Shown: positions 47,054 to 57,497, numbered from the stretch's first letter. The stretch is 64,000 bases of DNA from Accumulibacter sp. (GCA_024235695.1 JACKLX010000004.1:124001-188000); one strand, 5' to 3'. Numbers and translations are program-made. Notes: generated by a model from the letters alone, not told the origin.

Positions 47054-48265
47054 CTAGACGCACTGGCGCAGGGCATCGACCACCGGGATCCGGATCACTC
47101 GTCGGGCGGGGAGAATCGATGCGCCGACGGTGGCGATGAAACCTACCGCGAAAGCCGTGGCGATCTCCTGGGGCAGGATGCGGATCAGGGCGGTATAGCC
47201 GAGGTTGGCATTCGGCGGGGGCGGCATCGGTATGCCGATTGCCGAGATCACCAGTGCCAGCACGATCCCGAGTGCGACCCCGAGCAGGCCGCCGACCAGA
47301 CCGACGATCGTATTCTCGACGATTACCAGGCGGAAGACATGTTCGGGCCGGTCACCGAGCGCCATCATCGTTCCGAACTCTCCGACCCGTTCGAAAACCG
47401 TCATATTGACGCTGTTCGCGACGCTGAGCAGCACCATCAGCAGGACGATCAGCTGCAGCACGCCGAACTGGCGCTTGTAGAGGACGACGGTCTTCTCGTA
47501 GAAGTCGTTGAGTTGCTGCCAGGTGAGCAATTCGAAGATCGTCGGGTCGAAGCCCTGCGCCAGGCGCGCGCCAACCGCCTCGGTGTCGGTCGTTTGCTTG
47601 AGTGAGACGACGATGGCATTGACGCCGCTGGTCGTGAGCAGCGACTGCGCGGCGGCCAGCGGAATGCGTACGGCACGTGCGTCGAACTCCTTGGAATAGG
47701 ACTGGAAGACGCCGACGACGACAAAATCCGCGGTATTCAGCGCGCCATCGGCGGTGTTTAGGAGAATCGTGACCTGGTCGCCCGGCACCAGTCGCGCGGC
47801 GCGAGCGAGGCCCTCACCGAGCATCACGCCCTGCCGGTCATCGCCGCGGAGCTGGCGGCCGGCGGTGATCACGATGTGCGTGCCGAGTCGGCTTTCGCGA
47901 TCGGGCTCGACGCCCTCGCCGATGATCGAGAGATCGGTCTTGCCGTTGTTCAGGAGGCCGGAGAAGTAAATGCGCCCCATCACGTCGTCGACCTGGCGCA
48001 GCGCCGCGATGCTGCTCTTGACCGCCGCCACGTCGTCGATCATGTACTCGTGCGGCGCCCGCGAGCCGTGCTTGAAGAACCCCGAGCGGGTCAGCTGCAG
48101 GTGGCCGGACTGGGAATGAATCACCGCTTCGCCCAATTGAATGAATACATCCTGGACGAAGCCGCCGCTGAGAACCAGGCCGACCACGCCGAAAACGATC
48201 GCGGCCAGCGTCATCGCCGTACGGACCTTCTGCCGGAACACGTTGCGCAGGGCAAGCTTGAACAT
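47054..48265 (-). CDS. ABC transporter permease, MacB/LolE type (second of a pair)
   Basis: 403 residues. N-terminal helix in FRQKVRTAMTLAAIVFGVVGL, a MacB-PCD periplasmic domain, and a C-terminal FtsX domain (LLMVLLSVANSVNMTVFERVGEFG, ALGDRPEHVFRLVIVENTIVG). It follows a related permease by 22 bases. No ABC ATPase is present on either side in the window, so the energy-coupling subunit must be elsewhere or absent. Confidence 0.85.
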   Translation of the reverse strand: MFKLALRNVFRQKVRTAMTLAAIVFGVVGLVLSGGFVQDVFIQLGEAVIHSQSGHLQLTRSGFFKHGSRAPHEYMIDDVAAVKSSIAALRQVDDVMGRIYFSGLLNNGKTDLSIIGEGVEPDRESRLGTHIVITAGRQLRGDDRQGVMLGEGLARAARLVPGDQVTILLNTADGALNTADFVVVGVFQSYSKEFDARAVRIPLAAAQSLLTTSGVNAIVVSLKQTTDTEAVGARLAQGFDPTIFELLTWQQLNDFYEKTVVLYKRQFGVLQLIVLLMVLLSVANSVNMTVFERVGEFGTMMALGDRPEHVFRLVIVENTIVGLVGGLLGVALGIVLALVISAIGIPMPPPPNANLGYTALIRILPQEIATAFAVGFIATVGASILPARRVIRIPVVDALRQCV

Positions 48266-48287
48266 GGTCTCTCCGCGCCGGGCCGCT

Positions 48288-49517
48288 CTAGCGATTGAAA
48301 CGAAGGGCGTCGACGATGATCATCCGGGACGCTTTCCAGGCTGGATACAGACTGGCGAGCAGGGTCGTGCCAGCGGCCAGCAACGCGGCGTTGAGCAGCA
48401 GACTGGCGTTTACCAGTATCTCGGCGGTATAGCCGCGGGCCATCCCGGGTGGCGGTGGCATCGGAATGCCGATCATCGAGATGATGGCCGCGGCAATGCT
48501 CCCCAGCACCAGGCCGAGAGCGCCGCCAACGATGCCCAGCAGCAGGCCTTCAAGCAGGAACAGGCGCATGATCTTGGCGCGCTTGACGCCAACGGCCATG
48601 GCCGTGCCGATCTCGCCCGTCCGTTCGACGACGTTCATCATCAGGGTATTGGCAATCGACAGCACGATGATCATGCCGATGATCACCTCGATCACCCCGA
48701 CCTGCTTGCGGAACAGCACGACGGTCTTGTTGTAGAAGTCCGCGAGGTCGCTCCACGGCACGAACTCCAGTGACCGATCGGCCAAGCTGGAGCGCAGCGA
48801 GGCGAGTACCGCTTGCGTATCCTCCGTTTTTTCGAGCAGCAGTACCCAGACGTGCGAGCCGGAGACACGAAGCAGCTCGCGCGCGGTCGCGATCGGCATC
48901 TGCAGCGCGGAATCGTCGTAGGCCTTCGAAACGGTAGAGAACAGCCCGAGAACCGTGCACTCGACGGCATTGATCCCGCCAGCCCGTGTATTGGCCAGCA
49001 GGACCACCCGATCACCGACGTCGACGCCAAGGTTCGCCGCCAGACCGAGACCCATGATGATCCCCTTCGGCTCGGCGCCGGAGAGTCCACTGCCCCGGGC
49101 GATCAGCAGGGTGCTGGACAGCGTCGCCTCTTTCTCCGGCTCGACACCCTCACCAATGAACGAGAGCGTCGACTCGCCGTGGCTGATCAGACCACCGAAG
49201 CTCATCCGCGCCCCGCTGAGCCTGACCCCGGGCAACTTCTCGATGGCTTCTCGGTCGGCTGAATTCTGCGGCAGCAGATAGGCGAAAGGCTCCGATTGTC
49301 CGATCTGGAAGTATCCGGGTCGGGCGACCTGAATGTGCCCCAGTCGGGAACCGATCGTCGTCTCGCGCATGCCCATCAGGTTCCATTCGATGAAACCACC
49401 GGCGAGCAACAGCGTGGTGATGCCGAAAGCGACCGCCGCCACGGCGATACTGCTGCGTCGGCGCTGACGCACGACGTTTCGAAAAGCCAGAAACAGTTCC
49501 TGCACCAGGGGATTCAC
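48288..49517 (-). CDS. ABC transporter permease, MacB/LolE type (first of a pair)
   Basis: 409 residues from the GTG at 49515-49517 (NPLVQELFLAFRNVVRQRRRSS by family similarity). The open frame extends to 49613, but the added sequence has no membrane or family features. Structure as in the partner: helix, periplasmic MacB-core and FtsX domain (MIIVLSIANTLMMNVVERTGEIG, VGVKRAKIMRLFLLEG). No Shine-Dalgarno is clear, so the start is less sure than the gene. The pair resembles LolC/LolE-like lipoprotein release or lipid export permeases. Confidence 0.83.
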   Translation of the reverse strand: MNPLVQELFLAFRNVVRQRRRSSIAVAAVAFGITTLLLAGGFIEWNLMGMRETTIGSRLGHIQVARPGYFQIGQSEPFAYLLPQNSADREAIEKLPGVRLSGARMSFGGLISHGESTLSFIGEGVEPEKEATLSSTLLIARGSGLSGAEPKGIIMGLGLAANLGVDVGDRVVLLANTRAGGINAVECTVLGLFSTVSKAYDDSALQMPIATARELLRVSGSHVWVLLLEKTEDTQAVLASLRSSLADRSLEFVPWSDLADFYNKTVVLFRKQVGVIEVIIGMIIVLSIANTLMMNVVERTGEIGTAMAVGVKRAKIMRLFLLEGLLLGIVGGALGLVLGSIAAAIISMIGIPMPPPPGMARGYTAEILVNASLLLNAALLAAGTTLLASLYPAWKASRMIIVDALRFNR

Positions 49518-49825
49518 GTGGGTCGACAGCGCCAGTGGTCGAGAAGGTCGGGCGAGCACCAGGCCAGCGGGGCCTGTACTCCTGTGTAAGCCCGGCGGAT
49601 CATGACCCAACACGGCAGCGATTTCAAGCGCTGTCGTTGCGGCGCGATACCGCCGCGCTATTCCAACCCGGCAGACGCCGGATCCGGTAAAGTGCCGGCC
49701 ATGCCGGTCAAGCTCGGCCGCAAGCGAGGACCATCAGGCCCCGCTCGACGAAACATGCCGAGCAGTCGCCACGAAGTCGCCGGCGCTGACTGCTCGTGCT
49801 TCACCGCTTCACCGAAGGAACCCCG

Positions 49826-51517
49826 ATGACAAGTCACGCCGACAGCCCACGCCTCGACCCAGGGGTCGCCGAAGAGCTACGTGGAATCGTGGGCACCGAA
49901 TACGTCTGCACCAGCGCCGACCAACTGCAGCGCTACTCGCAATGCACCATACCGTGGCAAAGCCTGTGTGCGGCGGTCGTCTTTCCGGCATCGGCCGAGG
50001 AGGTTGCCGGCGTCGTCCGGGTCGCCGCCCGGCATCGAATTCAGCTATGGCCGTCGAGCACCGGACGCAATTGGGGCTACGGGACAACGCTGGCGGTCGA
50101 GGACGGCGCCATCGTGATGATCCTCGAGCGAATGAATCGCATTCTTGAGGTCAACGACGAACTGGCCTACGCGGTGATCGAGCCGGGCGTCTCCTACGAG
50201 CAGTTCAATGCGCACCTGCGCAGCAAGGGCTACAAGCTGTGGATCGATTGTACCGATGGCTCCGGGCAGGGAAGCGTGATTGGCAACGCGCTGGAACGTG
50301 GCATTGGCGAAACGCCCTACGGCGACCACTTCGGTAATCTGTGCGGACTGGAAGTGGTCTTGCCCGACGGCGAACTGGTGCATATCGGCGGCGCAACCAG
50401 CGGGCTCAAGACCTGGCACACGCACAAGTGGGGCGTCGGCCCCTATCTGGAGGGAATGTTCACCCAGTCCAACTTCGGCATCATCACCCGCGCAGGCATC
50501 TGGCTGATGCCCAAGCCGGAGTCGTATAACTCCTTCGTGTACGAAATTCGCGACGAGGAGCATCTGCCGAAGGTGCTCGACGCCTTTCGCCGCCTGGCGC
50601 TGAGCGGCGTCGTCAATACCAAGCTGCACATGATCAACGACTTCGTTTCGATGACCATCCTGACGCAACGGATCAGCGAGCAGATCCCGCAGGATGGGCC
50701 GATGACCGACAGCGACCTGCAGGCCCTGCGGCGCAAGTACGGCATCTCGCCGTGGAATTGTGCCGGCGGGATCTACGGCACACGTGCGCAGGTCAGGCTG
50801 CAGCGGTCGCTGCTGCGCGAGGCACTGACGCCGTACGGGCGCCTGATCTTCATTTCGGACCGGCTGCTGCCCTTGCTCGAGGGAGTCATCGAGCGCGCCT
50901 GGAAAAACCCGCTGTTTCGTCGCCTGACCGAACTCGTCGCACGTACCTCGCTACCGGTGCTCGAGTCGGCGCCGTACGTGCACAAGATCCTGCAAGGCAT
51001 CCCGACGGAATACTTCGTCAGGCACGCCTATTACCGCTACCGCCATCCGCGACCGCAACAGGCGATCCAGCCGGCGCGCGACCGCTGCGGGCTGATCTGG
51101 TTCGCGCCGATCCTGCCGTTTACCAACAGTCATGTCTGGCCTTACCTCGATACCTGCCGCAAGCGTTTTGCGGCGCATGGCTTCGACTTCTACGTCGCCA
51201 TGCTGCTGATGAATCCGCGTTCGGTGGTTTGTCTGATGGCCGTGATCTACGACAAGGACGACGCCAACGAAACGGCACACAGCAAGCTGCTTTACGAGGA
51301 ACTGCTGGACGACATGCGCGGCCAGCAGTTGCAGCAGTACCGCGCCGGGCTGCAGAGCTGGCAGACCGTCTTCGCCGATGCGCCGGAATTGCAGCGGCTT
51401 AACGAAAAAATCAAGACCGCCCTCGATCCGGCCAACATTCTCGCCCCGGGGCATTACGGCATCGCCTACCCGCAAGCGCTGGCGGCTGACCGCCAGCAGA
51501 ACGGTCATGAACGGTGA
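49826..51517 (+). CDS. FAD-binding oxidase of the vanillyl-alcohol oxidase / p-cresol methylhydroxylase family
   Basis: 563 residues. N-terminal PP-loop-type FAD domain (PSSTGRNWGYGTT, VIEPGVSYEQFNAHLRS, GIGETPYGDHFGNL) and the C-terminal substrate domain ending in KIKTALDPANILAPGHYGI, as in PchF, eugenol and vanillyl-alcohol oxidases. It would oxidise a para-substituted phenol. AAGGAA lies five bases before the ATG. No cytochrome partner (PchC-like) is adjacent, so the natural electron acceptor may be O2 or a remote cytochrome. Confidence 0.87.
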   Translation: MTSHADSPRLDPGVAEELRGIVGTEYVCTSADQLQRYSQCTIPWQSLCAAVVFPASAEEVAGVVRVAARHRIQLWPSSTGRNWGYGTTLAVEDGAIVMILERMNRILEVNDELAYAVIEPGVSYEQFNAHLRSKGYKLWIDCTDGSGQGSVIGNALERGIGETPYGDHFGNLCGLEVVLPDGELVHIGGATSGLKTWHTHKWGVGPYLEGMFTQSNFGIITRAGIWLMPKPESYNSFVYEIRDEEHLPKVLDAFRRLALSGVVNTKLHMINDFVSMTILTQRISEQIPQDGPMTDSDLQALRRKYGISPWNCAGGIYGTRAQVRLQRSLLREALTPYGRLIFISDRLLPLLEGVIERAWKNPLFRRLTELVARTSLPVLESAPYVHKILQGIPTEYFVRHAYYRYRHPRPQQAIQPARDRCGLIWFAPILPFTNSHVWPYLDTCRKRFAAHGFDFYVAMLLMNPRSVVCLMAVIYDKDDANETAHSKLLYEELLDDMRGQQLQQYRAGLQSWQTVFADAPELQRLNEKIKTALDPANILAPGHYGIAYPQALAADRQQNGHER

Positions 51518-51612
51518 ACGAAGGTCCCGGATCGTGCGAGTCGTGACCGTTTCCCTCGCTTGCACGGTGCCTTCCGGCTTGCCCGCCGGCATCGTTCGAC
51601 GGGCCGTCGAGG

Positions 51613-52809
51613 TCATCGGGATCGGCCACCGCCCTTCGCCCGCGAAAGCCACCACCACAGAAGCAGGCTGGCCAGCGCCGTCAGCATGACGATCGGCAGG
51701 GCCAGCGCGTTCAGCGTCGCCCAGCCACCGTCGGTGACCAGCATGCCGGCGGCAAGCGAAGTCACGCCCTGCACGCCGAGCACGATGAAGTCGTTGCTGC
51801 CCTGCACCTTGGCCTTTTCCTCGGGACGGCAGGCCTCGGTGAGCAGCGTCGTGCCGCCGACGAAGAGGAAATTCCAGCCGACACCGAGCAGCAGCAGGGC
51901 CCACCAGAAGTGCATCAGGCTGACCCCGGACAACGCGATGGCGATGCAGACGAAGAGCAGCGCGGCGCCAAGCAGCAGCACGGGCAGCACGCCGAAGCGC
52001 TTGATCAGATCGCCGGTGAAGAACGACGGCGCAAACATGCCGATGACGTGCCACTGCAGGATGAAAGCGGTGTCGGCGAAAGGCAGGCCGCAGATGTCCA
52101 TCGCCAGCGGCGTCGCGGTCATCAGGAGGTTCATGGTGGCGTAGCCACAGGCCGCGGCAAGGACGGCGACGATGATTTCCGGCTGCCGCGCGATCGCCCG
52201 CAGGGGCCGGCCGGCGGCCTGCTGCTGGTCTACCGGCAGGGCCGGGATAGCGAGCCGGCTGGCCAGCGCCATGGCCAGCGCGGCGAATCCGGCCAGCGCG
52301 GCATAGCTCGCCAGATAGGTGGGCTCGAGCAGGTTGCGGGTCAGCGTGCCGACCTGCGGGCCGACCACACCACCGACGATGCCGCCTGCCAGGGTCAGCG
52401 AAATCGCCTTGCCACGCCAGTCGGCCGGCGCCGCATCGACTGCGGCAAAGCGGTACTGCTGGCCGAAGGCGTTATAGATTCCGGCGAGGATCGTTGCCAG
52501 GCACAGCAGCCAGAAACTGCTGGTGAACACCGCCATCGCCGACAACAAGGCGCCACCGACGCCGAAAGCCGCCCCCAGCATGAAGCCCGCACGACGGCCG
52601 CGGTGCTTCATGAACAGCGCGGCCGGCAAGGCGGCCAGCGCTGCGCCGATGACGTAGGTGGTAATCGGCAGCGTCGCCAGGCGCTTGTCGGCGGCAAGTT
52701 GCATCCCGAGCAGACCGTTGATCGCCACCAGCGTGACGCCGTTGGTCAGCAGCAGCGCCTGCGCGGCGGCCAGCAGAGCAATGTTTCGCCGAGGCGACGG
52801 CAGGGTCAC
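51613..52809 (-). CDS. Major facilitator superfamily transporter
   Basis: 398 residues, about 12 helices, starting at GTG (52807-52809). Typical MFS signature between helices 2 and 3 (FMKHRGRRAGFMLGAA) and a repeat after the central loop (DLIKRFGVLPVLLLGAAL). A soluble substrate cannot be inferred. It is convergent with the FAD-oxidase gene and upstream of nothing related. Confidence 0.85.
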   Translation of the reverse strand: MTLPSPRRNIALLAAAQALLLTNGVTLVAINGLLGMQLAADKRLATLPITTYVIGAALAALPAALFMKHRGRRAGFMLGAAFGVGGALLSAMAVFTSSFWLLCLATILAGIYNAFGQQYRFAAVDAAPADWRGKAISLTLAGGIVGGVVGPQVGTLTRNLLEPTYLASYAALAGFAALAMALASRLAIPALPVDQQQAAGRPLRAIARQPEIIVAVLAAACGYATMNLLMTATPLAMDICGLPFADTAFILQWHVIGMFAPSFFTGDLIKRFGVLPVLLLGAALLFVCIAIALSGVSLMHFWWALLLLGVGWNFLFVGGTTLLTEACRPEEKAKVQGSNDFIVLGVQGVTSLAAGMLVTDGGWATLNALALPIVMLTALASLLLWWWLSRAKGGGRSR

Positions 52810-52876
52810 CGGCGTGCCGATCGGCTGGTCGCTTGACGTCCCTTCCCGGCAGCGATGCCGGCCGCGCTGGCCACGC

Positions 52877-53977
52877 TCAAACGATGACGCCGCCGCCCAG
52901 GCAGACGCGGCTTTCGTAGACCACCACCGACTGCCCTGGCGTCACCGCCCACTGCGGCTCGGCGAAGCGGATCAGGCATGACTCGGCGTCGACATGCTCG
53001 ACTTCACAAGCCGCGTCGGCCTGCCGGTAGCGCGTCTTGGCGGTGAACACCCAGTGCGTGTGCGGCGGCTCACCGCTGACCCACGACAGCTGCGCAGCGC
53101 GCAGATCCTCGGCCAGCAGCGCCGGATGCGCGTGCCCCTGAACGACGTACAGGACGTTGCTGGCGATGTCCTTGGCGGCCACGAACCAGGCGTCGTGGTC
53201 GCCGCTGTCGCCGCTCTTGCCGCCCTTGACGCCGCCGATGTGCAAACCCTTGCGCTGACCGATGGTGTGGTAGGCGACGCCGTCGTGTTCGCCGAGCACG
53301 CGGTCGTCGTCGAGACCGCGAATCTCGCCCTTCCGGCGTGGCAGATAGCGCATCAGGAAGTCCTTGAACGGTCGCTCGCCGATGAAGCAGATGCCGGTCG
53401 AATCCTTCTTCAGCGCGACGTGCAGGCCAGCGCCTTCGGCGATCTTGCGAACCTCGCGTTTGTAAAGCCCGGCCAGCGGAAACAGCGTCCTGGACAACTG
53501 CTGCTGATCGAGGCGATGCAGGAAATAGCTTTGGTCCTTGCTGCCATCCTCGGCCTTGAGCAGCTGGAAAGCGCCGGCAAACTGGCGCACGCCGGCGTAA
53601 TGGCCGGTGGCGATGCGGTCCGCGCCGATGCTCAGCGCGTGTTCGAGAAAGGCGCTGAACTTGATCTCCGAATTGCACAGCACGTCCGGATTCGGCGTGC
53701 GGCCGGCTTCGTATTCCTTGAGAAAATGGGCGAAAACGCGCTGCTTGTATGCGGCCGCGAAGTTCACCACCTCGACGTCGATGCCGATGACGTCGGCAAT
53801 GCTGATGACGTCGACCAGGTCCTGTCGCGACGAGCAATACTCGTCGCTGTCGTCATCCTCCCAGTTCTTCATGAACAGGCCGAGGACATGCCATCCCTGC
53901 CGCTTGAGCAGCAGGGCCGCCACCGCCGAATCAACGCCGCCGGACAAGCCGACGACCACCGTCTTTGCCTCGTTCAT
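52877..53977 (-). CDS. mnmA: tRNA 2-thiouridine(34) synthase MnmA
   Basis: 366 residues. PP-loop motif [16 protein letters not shown], first catalytic cysteine in [12 protein letters not shown], second in [13 protein letters not shown], and [10 protein letters not shown]. It sulfurates U34 of Lys, Glu and Gln tRNAs. Full length, ATG at 53977. Confidence 0.96.
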   Translation of the reverse strand: MNEAKTVVVGLSGGVDSAVAALLLKRQGWHVLGLFMKNWEDDDSDEYCSSRQDLVDVISIADVIGIDVEVVNFAAAYKQRVFAHFLKEYEAGRTPNPDVLCNSEIKFSAFLEHALSIGADRIATGHYAGVRQFAGAFQLLKAEDGSKDQSYFLHRLDQQQLSRTLFPLAGLYKREVRKIAEGAGLHVALKKDSTGICFIGERPFKDFLMRYLPRRKGEIRGLDDDRVLGEHDGVAYHTIGQRKGLHIGGVKGGKSGDSGDHDAWFVAAKDIASNVLYVVQGHAHPALLAEDLRAAQLSWVSGEPPHTHWVFTAKTRYRQADAACEVEHVDAESCLIRFAEPQWAVTPGQSVVVYESRVCLGGGVIV

Positions 53978-53991
53978 CCTCGTACCTTTGC

Positions 53992-54690
53992 TTAACGATC
54001 CGCCGGCGACGACAGAACGGCAGCGCGGTCGCTTGCCGCGCCTTCCCCGGCCTGGTTCATGGCCTGGTTCAGGGCCTGTTTCGCGACCGCGTCGCCGGCC
54101 CGTTCTTCCTGCCCGTCGGCGGCGGCTTCGTCGTCGCCGGCGAGCCAGCGCGGCAGCGCGATCACCACCGCCGGCTGCCCGTTGTCGCGAAACCAGCTGT
54201 CGACGACATAACGCGCCGGCGCGCCGCCTTCGCGCGACTCCTGCACGGCCGGCCGGATTTCCTCGATCAGCGCCGCGTAGTGCACCTGGAACAGGTAGCG
54301 CACCCGATACTCGGGCTCGAGAACGCGGTGAAAGCGCAGCCAGCCACGCCCTTCCAGCAGCCGCAACAGACGCGTCGTGGTGGTCGCATGGTCAATGCAG
54401 TCCATCCGCCCGTCGACGCCCTGGTCGGCGACATTGCCGCCGCGGTCGGCCGAAATCGGCGACTGCTCGCCGGCCCAGCCGAGCAGCCAGCCGATCACCG
54501 GCGACAGCCTGGCACGCTCGTCGGCGGCGTCCCGTGCCGCAGCGAGGAAAGCCTGCAGCTGCGCCAGCTGGCGGTCGCTGTAGTTCACTTCGGCCTGTGC
54601 CAGGCAACCATAGTTGTAGCAGACGTCGACCGCAGCCGCCGTGGCGAACGGTGCCGCGCCGAGCAGCAGCAGCGCCGGCAGCCACCTCAT
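53992..54690 (-). CDS. Secreted protein of unknown function
   Basis: 232 residues with a signal peptide ([19 protein letters not shown]), then [21 protein letters not shown] and [20 protein letters not shown]; Cys and His residues in CYNYGC and DCIDH are notable. The start overlaps the NUDIX stop (ATGA, 54687-54690). No family with known function is recognised. The frame is open to 55167, but that part is shadow. Confidence 0.75.
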   Translation of the reverse strand: MRWLPALLLLGAAPFATAAAVDVCYNYGCLAQAEVNYSDRQLAQLQAFLAAARDAADERARLSPVIGWLLGWAGEQSPISADRGGNVADQGVDGRMDCIDHATTTTRLLRLLEGRGWLRFHRVLEPEYRVRYLFQVHYAALIEEIRPAVQESREGGAPARYVVDSWFRDNGQPAVVIALPRWLAGDDEAAADGQEERAGDAVAKQALNQAMNQAGEGAASDRAAVLSSPADR

Positions 54691-55133
54691 CGGCAATGCG
54701 TCAGGAGTTCCAGCGGGTAGCGTCGGCCTGCCTGCCAGTCCTCGATGCAACGCATCACCAACGGACTGCGATGCTGCGCCTGCAGCGCCCTGATCTCGTC
54801 GAGCGTCAGCCAGTGTGCGGCGAGGATGCCGGCGTCGAGTTTTTGCCGCGAATCGTGCGCGCTGATCTCGCCGCCGAAGGCAAAACGCAGATAGGTCACG
54901 TCCCGCTCCTCGTTGCGGCAGTTGTAGACACCGACCAGGTACTGCGGCGTCAGGGTATAAGCGGTTTCTTCGAGCGTCTCGCGGATCACCGCTTCGATCA
55001 GCGACTCGCGGCATTCGAGGTGGCCGGCCGGCTGGTTGTAGCAGACGCCGTAGTCGGTTTCCTCTTCGACGAGCAGAAAGCGGCCGTCGCGTTCGAGCAC
55101 GGAAGCGACCGTGACATTCGGTTTCCAGATCAT
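54687..55133 (-). CDS. NUDIX hydrolase (NudJ-like)
   Basis: 148 residues. Nudix box GHLECRESLIEAVIRETLEETAY; the usual Gly of the ExxEExGU end is Ala. Sequences around VNCR/NQPAGHLE resemble the thiamin pyrophosphate / nucleoside-triphosphate phosphatase NudJ that lies next to mnmA in many proteobacteria. Start at 55131-55133; a longer frame to 55268 is not favoured. Confidence 0.85.
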   Translation of the reverse strand: MIWKPNVTVASVLERDGRFLLVEEETDYGVCYNQPAGHLECRESLIEAVIRETLEETAYTLTPQYLVGVYNCRNEERDVTYLRFAFGGEISAHDSRQKLDAGILAAHWLTLDEIRALQAQHRSPLVMRCIEDWQAGRRYPLELLTHCR

Positions 55134-55196
55134 TCGACGCGCCTTGCGGGTAGGGCAAAGCCGCCATTTTACCGCCAACCGGCGGGCGAAATCGGC

Positions 55197-55202
55197 TAGA
55201 AT
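55197..55202 (+). promoter_or_regulatory. Possible -10 box of ilvE
   Basis: GGCTAGAAT lies 38 bases before the ilvE start; no -35 box is clear. Confidence 0.4.
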
Positions 55203-55239
55203 TTCCGCTTCAGGATTTCCGGCTGAGGGAGCGAAGACA

Positions 55240-56160
55240 ATGTCCATGGCGGATCGCGACGGATTCATCTGGTATGACGGCCAACTGGTTCCGTGGCGCC
55301 AGGCAACGACGCATGTGCTGACCCATACCCTGCACTACGGCATGGGTGTTTTCGAGGGAATCCGCGCCTACAAGACGGCACAGGGAACCGCCATCTTCCG
55401 TCTCGAGGACCACACCGACCGCCTCTTCAACTCGGCGTACATCTTCCAGATGAAGATGCCCTATGACAAGGAAACACTCCTCGAGGCACAGAAGGAAGTG
55501 GTCCGCGCCAACGAACTCGAGTCGTGCTATATCCGGCCGATCGTCTTCTACGGCTCGGAAGCGATGGGCATCGCGGCCACCGCGGTGAGCACGCACGTGG
55601 CCGTCGCCGCCTGGCCCTGGGGCGCCTACCTCGGTGCCGAAGGCATGGAGAAGGGCATCCGCGTCAAGACTTCGTCATTCACCCGGCACCATGTCAATAT
55701 CAACATGTGTCGCTCGAAGTCGGTCGGCACCTACACCAATTCGATCCTCGCCCACCAGGAAGTGGCGCACGACGGCTATGACGAAGCGCTGCTGCTCGAC
55801 GTCGACGGCTACGTTGCCGAGGGGGCTGGCGAGAACGTCTTCATCGTCAAGCACGGCAAGCTGTACACCCCGGATCTGACGTCGTGTCTGGAAGGAATCA
55901 CCCGTGCCTCGGTTCTGCAGCTGTGCGAGGAACTTGGCATCCCGGTGATCGAGAAGCGGATCACCCGCGACGAGGTCTATTGCGCCGACGAAGCGTTCTT
56001 CACCGGCACTGCCGCCGAAGTGACGCCGATCCGCGAACTCGACAATCGCCAGATCGGCGCCGGTCATCGTGGCCCGATCACCAGTCGCCTGCAGAGCCTG
56101 TTCTTCGACTGCGCGCACGGCCGCGTGCCGGCGCACGCCGACTGGCTGGCCTACGTCTAG
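55240..56160 (+). CDS. ilvE: Branched-chain amino acid aminotransferase
   Basis: 306 residues of fold-type IV PLP enzymes. Start ATG at 55240 (MSMADRDGFIWYDGQLV). Conserved HYGMGVFEGIRAYKT, the PLP lysine region KSVGTYTNSILAHQEV, EGAGENVFIV and EAFFTGTAAEVTPI. It catalyses the last step of Ile, Leu and Val synthesis. It heads a plus-strand run. Confidence 0.95.
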   Translation: MSMADRDGFIWYDGQLVPWRQATTHVLTHTLHYGMGVFEGIRAYKTAQGTAIFRLEDHTDRLFNSAYIFQMKMPYDKETLLEAQKEVVRANELESCYIRPIVFYGSEAMGIAATAVSTHVAVAAWPWGAYLGAEGMEKGIRVKTSSFTRHHVNINMCRSKSVGTYTNSILAHQEVAHDGYDEALLLDVDGYVAEGAGENVFIVKHGKLYTPDLTSCLEGITRASVLQLCEELGIPVIEKRITRDEVYCADEAFFTGTAAEVTPIRELDNRQIGAGHRGPITSRLQSLFFDCAHGRVPAHADWLAYV

Positions 56161-56228
56161 CCGCGGCCTCTGCGCCGCTTGCCGCCTCCCGTTGCCCGTT
56201 CCATTTGCCCGTTTGCAAGGTTGCCACA

Positions 56229-56426
56229 ATGTCCCAATCTTCCCCGCAGAAGCCCATCGAGGTTACCGCAAAGGACCTGCCGCTGCACTGCCCAACGAGC
56301 GGCGCACCACTATGGGCCAGGCATCCGCGCGTATTTCTCGAGATCAGCCACACCGGCGAAGCCGTTTGTCCCTATTGCAGCGCGCACTACGTGTTCAAGG
56401 GCGAACTGCCGAAGGGGCACCACTGA
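56229..56426 (+). CDS. Small zinc-finger domain protein
   Basis: 65 residues: LHCPTSGAPLWARHPRVFLEI...GEAVCPYCSAHYVF, a zf-CHCC-like motif with C-x12-H ... C-x2-C ligands. This gene commonly lies between ilvE and waaF in betaproteobacteria. Function unproven; related to NDUFS6-type zinc ribbons. Confidence 0.85.
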   Translation: MSQSSPQKPIEVTAKDLPLHCPTSGAPLWARHPRVFLEISHTGEAVCPYCSAHYVFKGELPKGHH

Positions 56427-56480
56427 CAGCTTCGATCGCCGGCAGCTACCGGTACCGGTTGGGCCGCTGAACGGCTGCTC

Positions 56481-57497
56481 ATGAAAGCCCTGATCGTCGC
56501 CCCGTCCTGGATTGGCGACACCGTTCTCGCGCAACCGCTGTTCATGCGACTGCACCAGCGCACGCCCGGACTGCAGCTCGACGCCCTGGCGCCACGCTGG
56601 GTGGCACCGGTACTCGAACGTATGCCGGAGATCGCGCAGCTGATCGACAGCCCCTTCGCGCACGGCGAGCTGGCGCTAAAAATGCGTCACCGCCTGGCCC
56701 GCCGCCTGGCGGCCGGCGGCTACCAGCGCGCTTACGTGCTGCCCAATTCGATCAAGTCGGCGCTGGTGCCGTTCTTTGCCGGCATTCCCGAACGCATCGG
56801 CTTTGTCGGCGAGAAGCGCTACGGCCTGATCAACCGTCGGCACACCCTGGACAAGTCACAGCTGCCGCAGATGGCCGAGCGCTTCGCGCAACTTGCCGAG
56901 CTGCCCGGCAAGCCACTGGCCCGACCGCTGCCGCAACCGCGGCTGACTTGCAGCCGCGAGCAAGGCGACGCGACGTTGGTGGCGCTCGGCGTCCAGCGGC
57001 CGGCCAGACTCGCGGTGTTCTGCCCCGGTGCCGAATACGGCCCGGCCAAGCGCTGGCCGGCGCGGCATTTCGCGAACCTGGCCGATTCGCTGGCCGAGCG
57101 CGGTTACGCGGTCTGGCTGTTGGGCTCGGCAAAGGACCGCGAAATCGCCGCGCAGATCGTCGGCGCGGCGCGCGCGGCGACCTTGCCGCAGAACTTCTGC
57201 GGCAGCACCACGCTGGCACAGGCGATCGACCTGCTGGCCGCCGCGTCCTTTGTGGTCTGCAACGATTCCGGCCTGATGCACGTCGCCGCGGCCCTCGACC
57301 GGCCGCTGATCGCCGTCTATGGGTCGTCGTCGCCGGGCTTCACGCCGCCGCTGTCCGAGCGTGCGCAGGTGATCAGCCTCGGACTCGAATGCAGTCCATG
57401 CTTCAAACGCCAATGCCCGCTACAACATCTCGACTGCCTCAACAAGCTCGAGCCACGGCGCGTGCTCGACGCCTGCCTGTCCGCGGCGGGCGCATGA
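56481..57497 (+). CDS. waaF: LPS heptosyltransferase II
   Basis: 338 residues of glycosyltransferase family 9: IVAPSWIGDTVLAQPLF at the start, CPGAEYGPAKRWPARHFA, and VCNDSGLMHVAAALDRPLIAVYGSSSPGFTPP in the donor-binding C-domain. Adds the second heptose of the LPS inner core at the cytoplasmic face. Overlaps the next gene by four bases. Confidence 0.95.
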   Translation: MKALIVAPSWIGDTVLAQPLFMRLHQRTPGLQLDALAPRWVAPVLERMPEIAQLIDSPFAHGELALKMRHRLARRLAAGGYQRAYVLPNSIKSALVPFFAGIPERIGFVGEKRYGLINRRHTLDKSQLPQMAERFAQLAELPGKPLARPLPQPRLTCSREQGDATLVALGVQRPARLAVFCPGAEYGPAKRWPARHFANLADSLAERGYAVWLLGSAKDREIAAQIVGAARAATLPQNFCGSTTLAQAIDLLAAASFVVCNDSGLMHVAAALDRPLIAVYGSSSPGFTPPLSERAQVISLGLECSPCFKRQCPLQHLDCLNKLEPRRVLDACLSAAGA

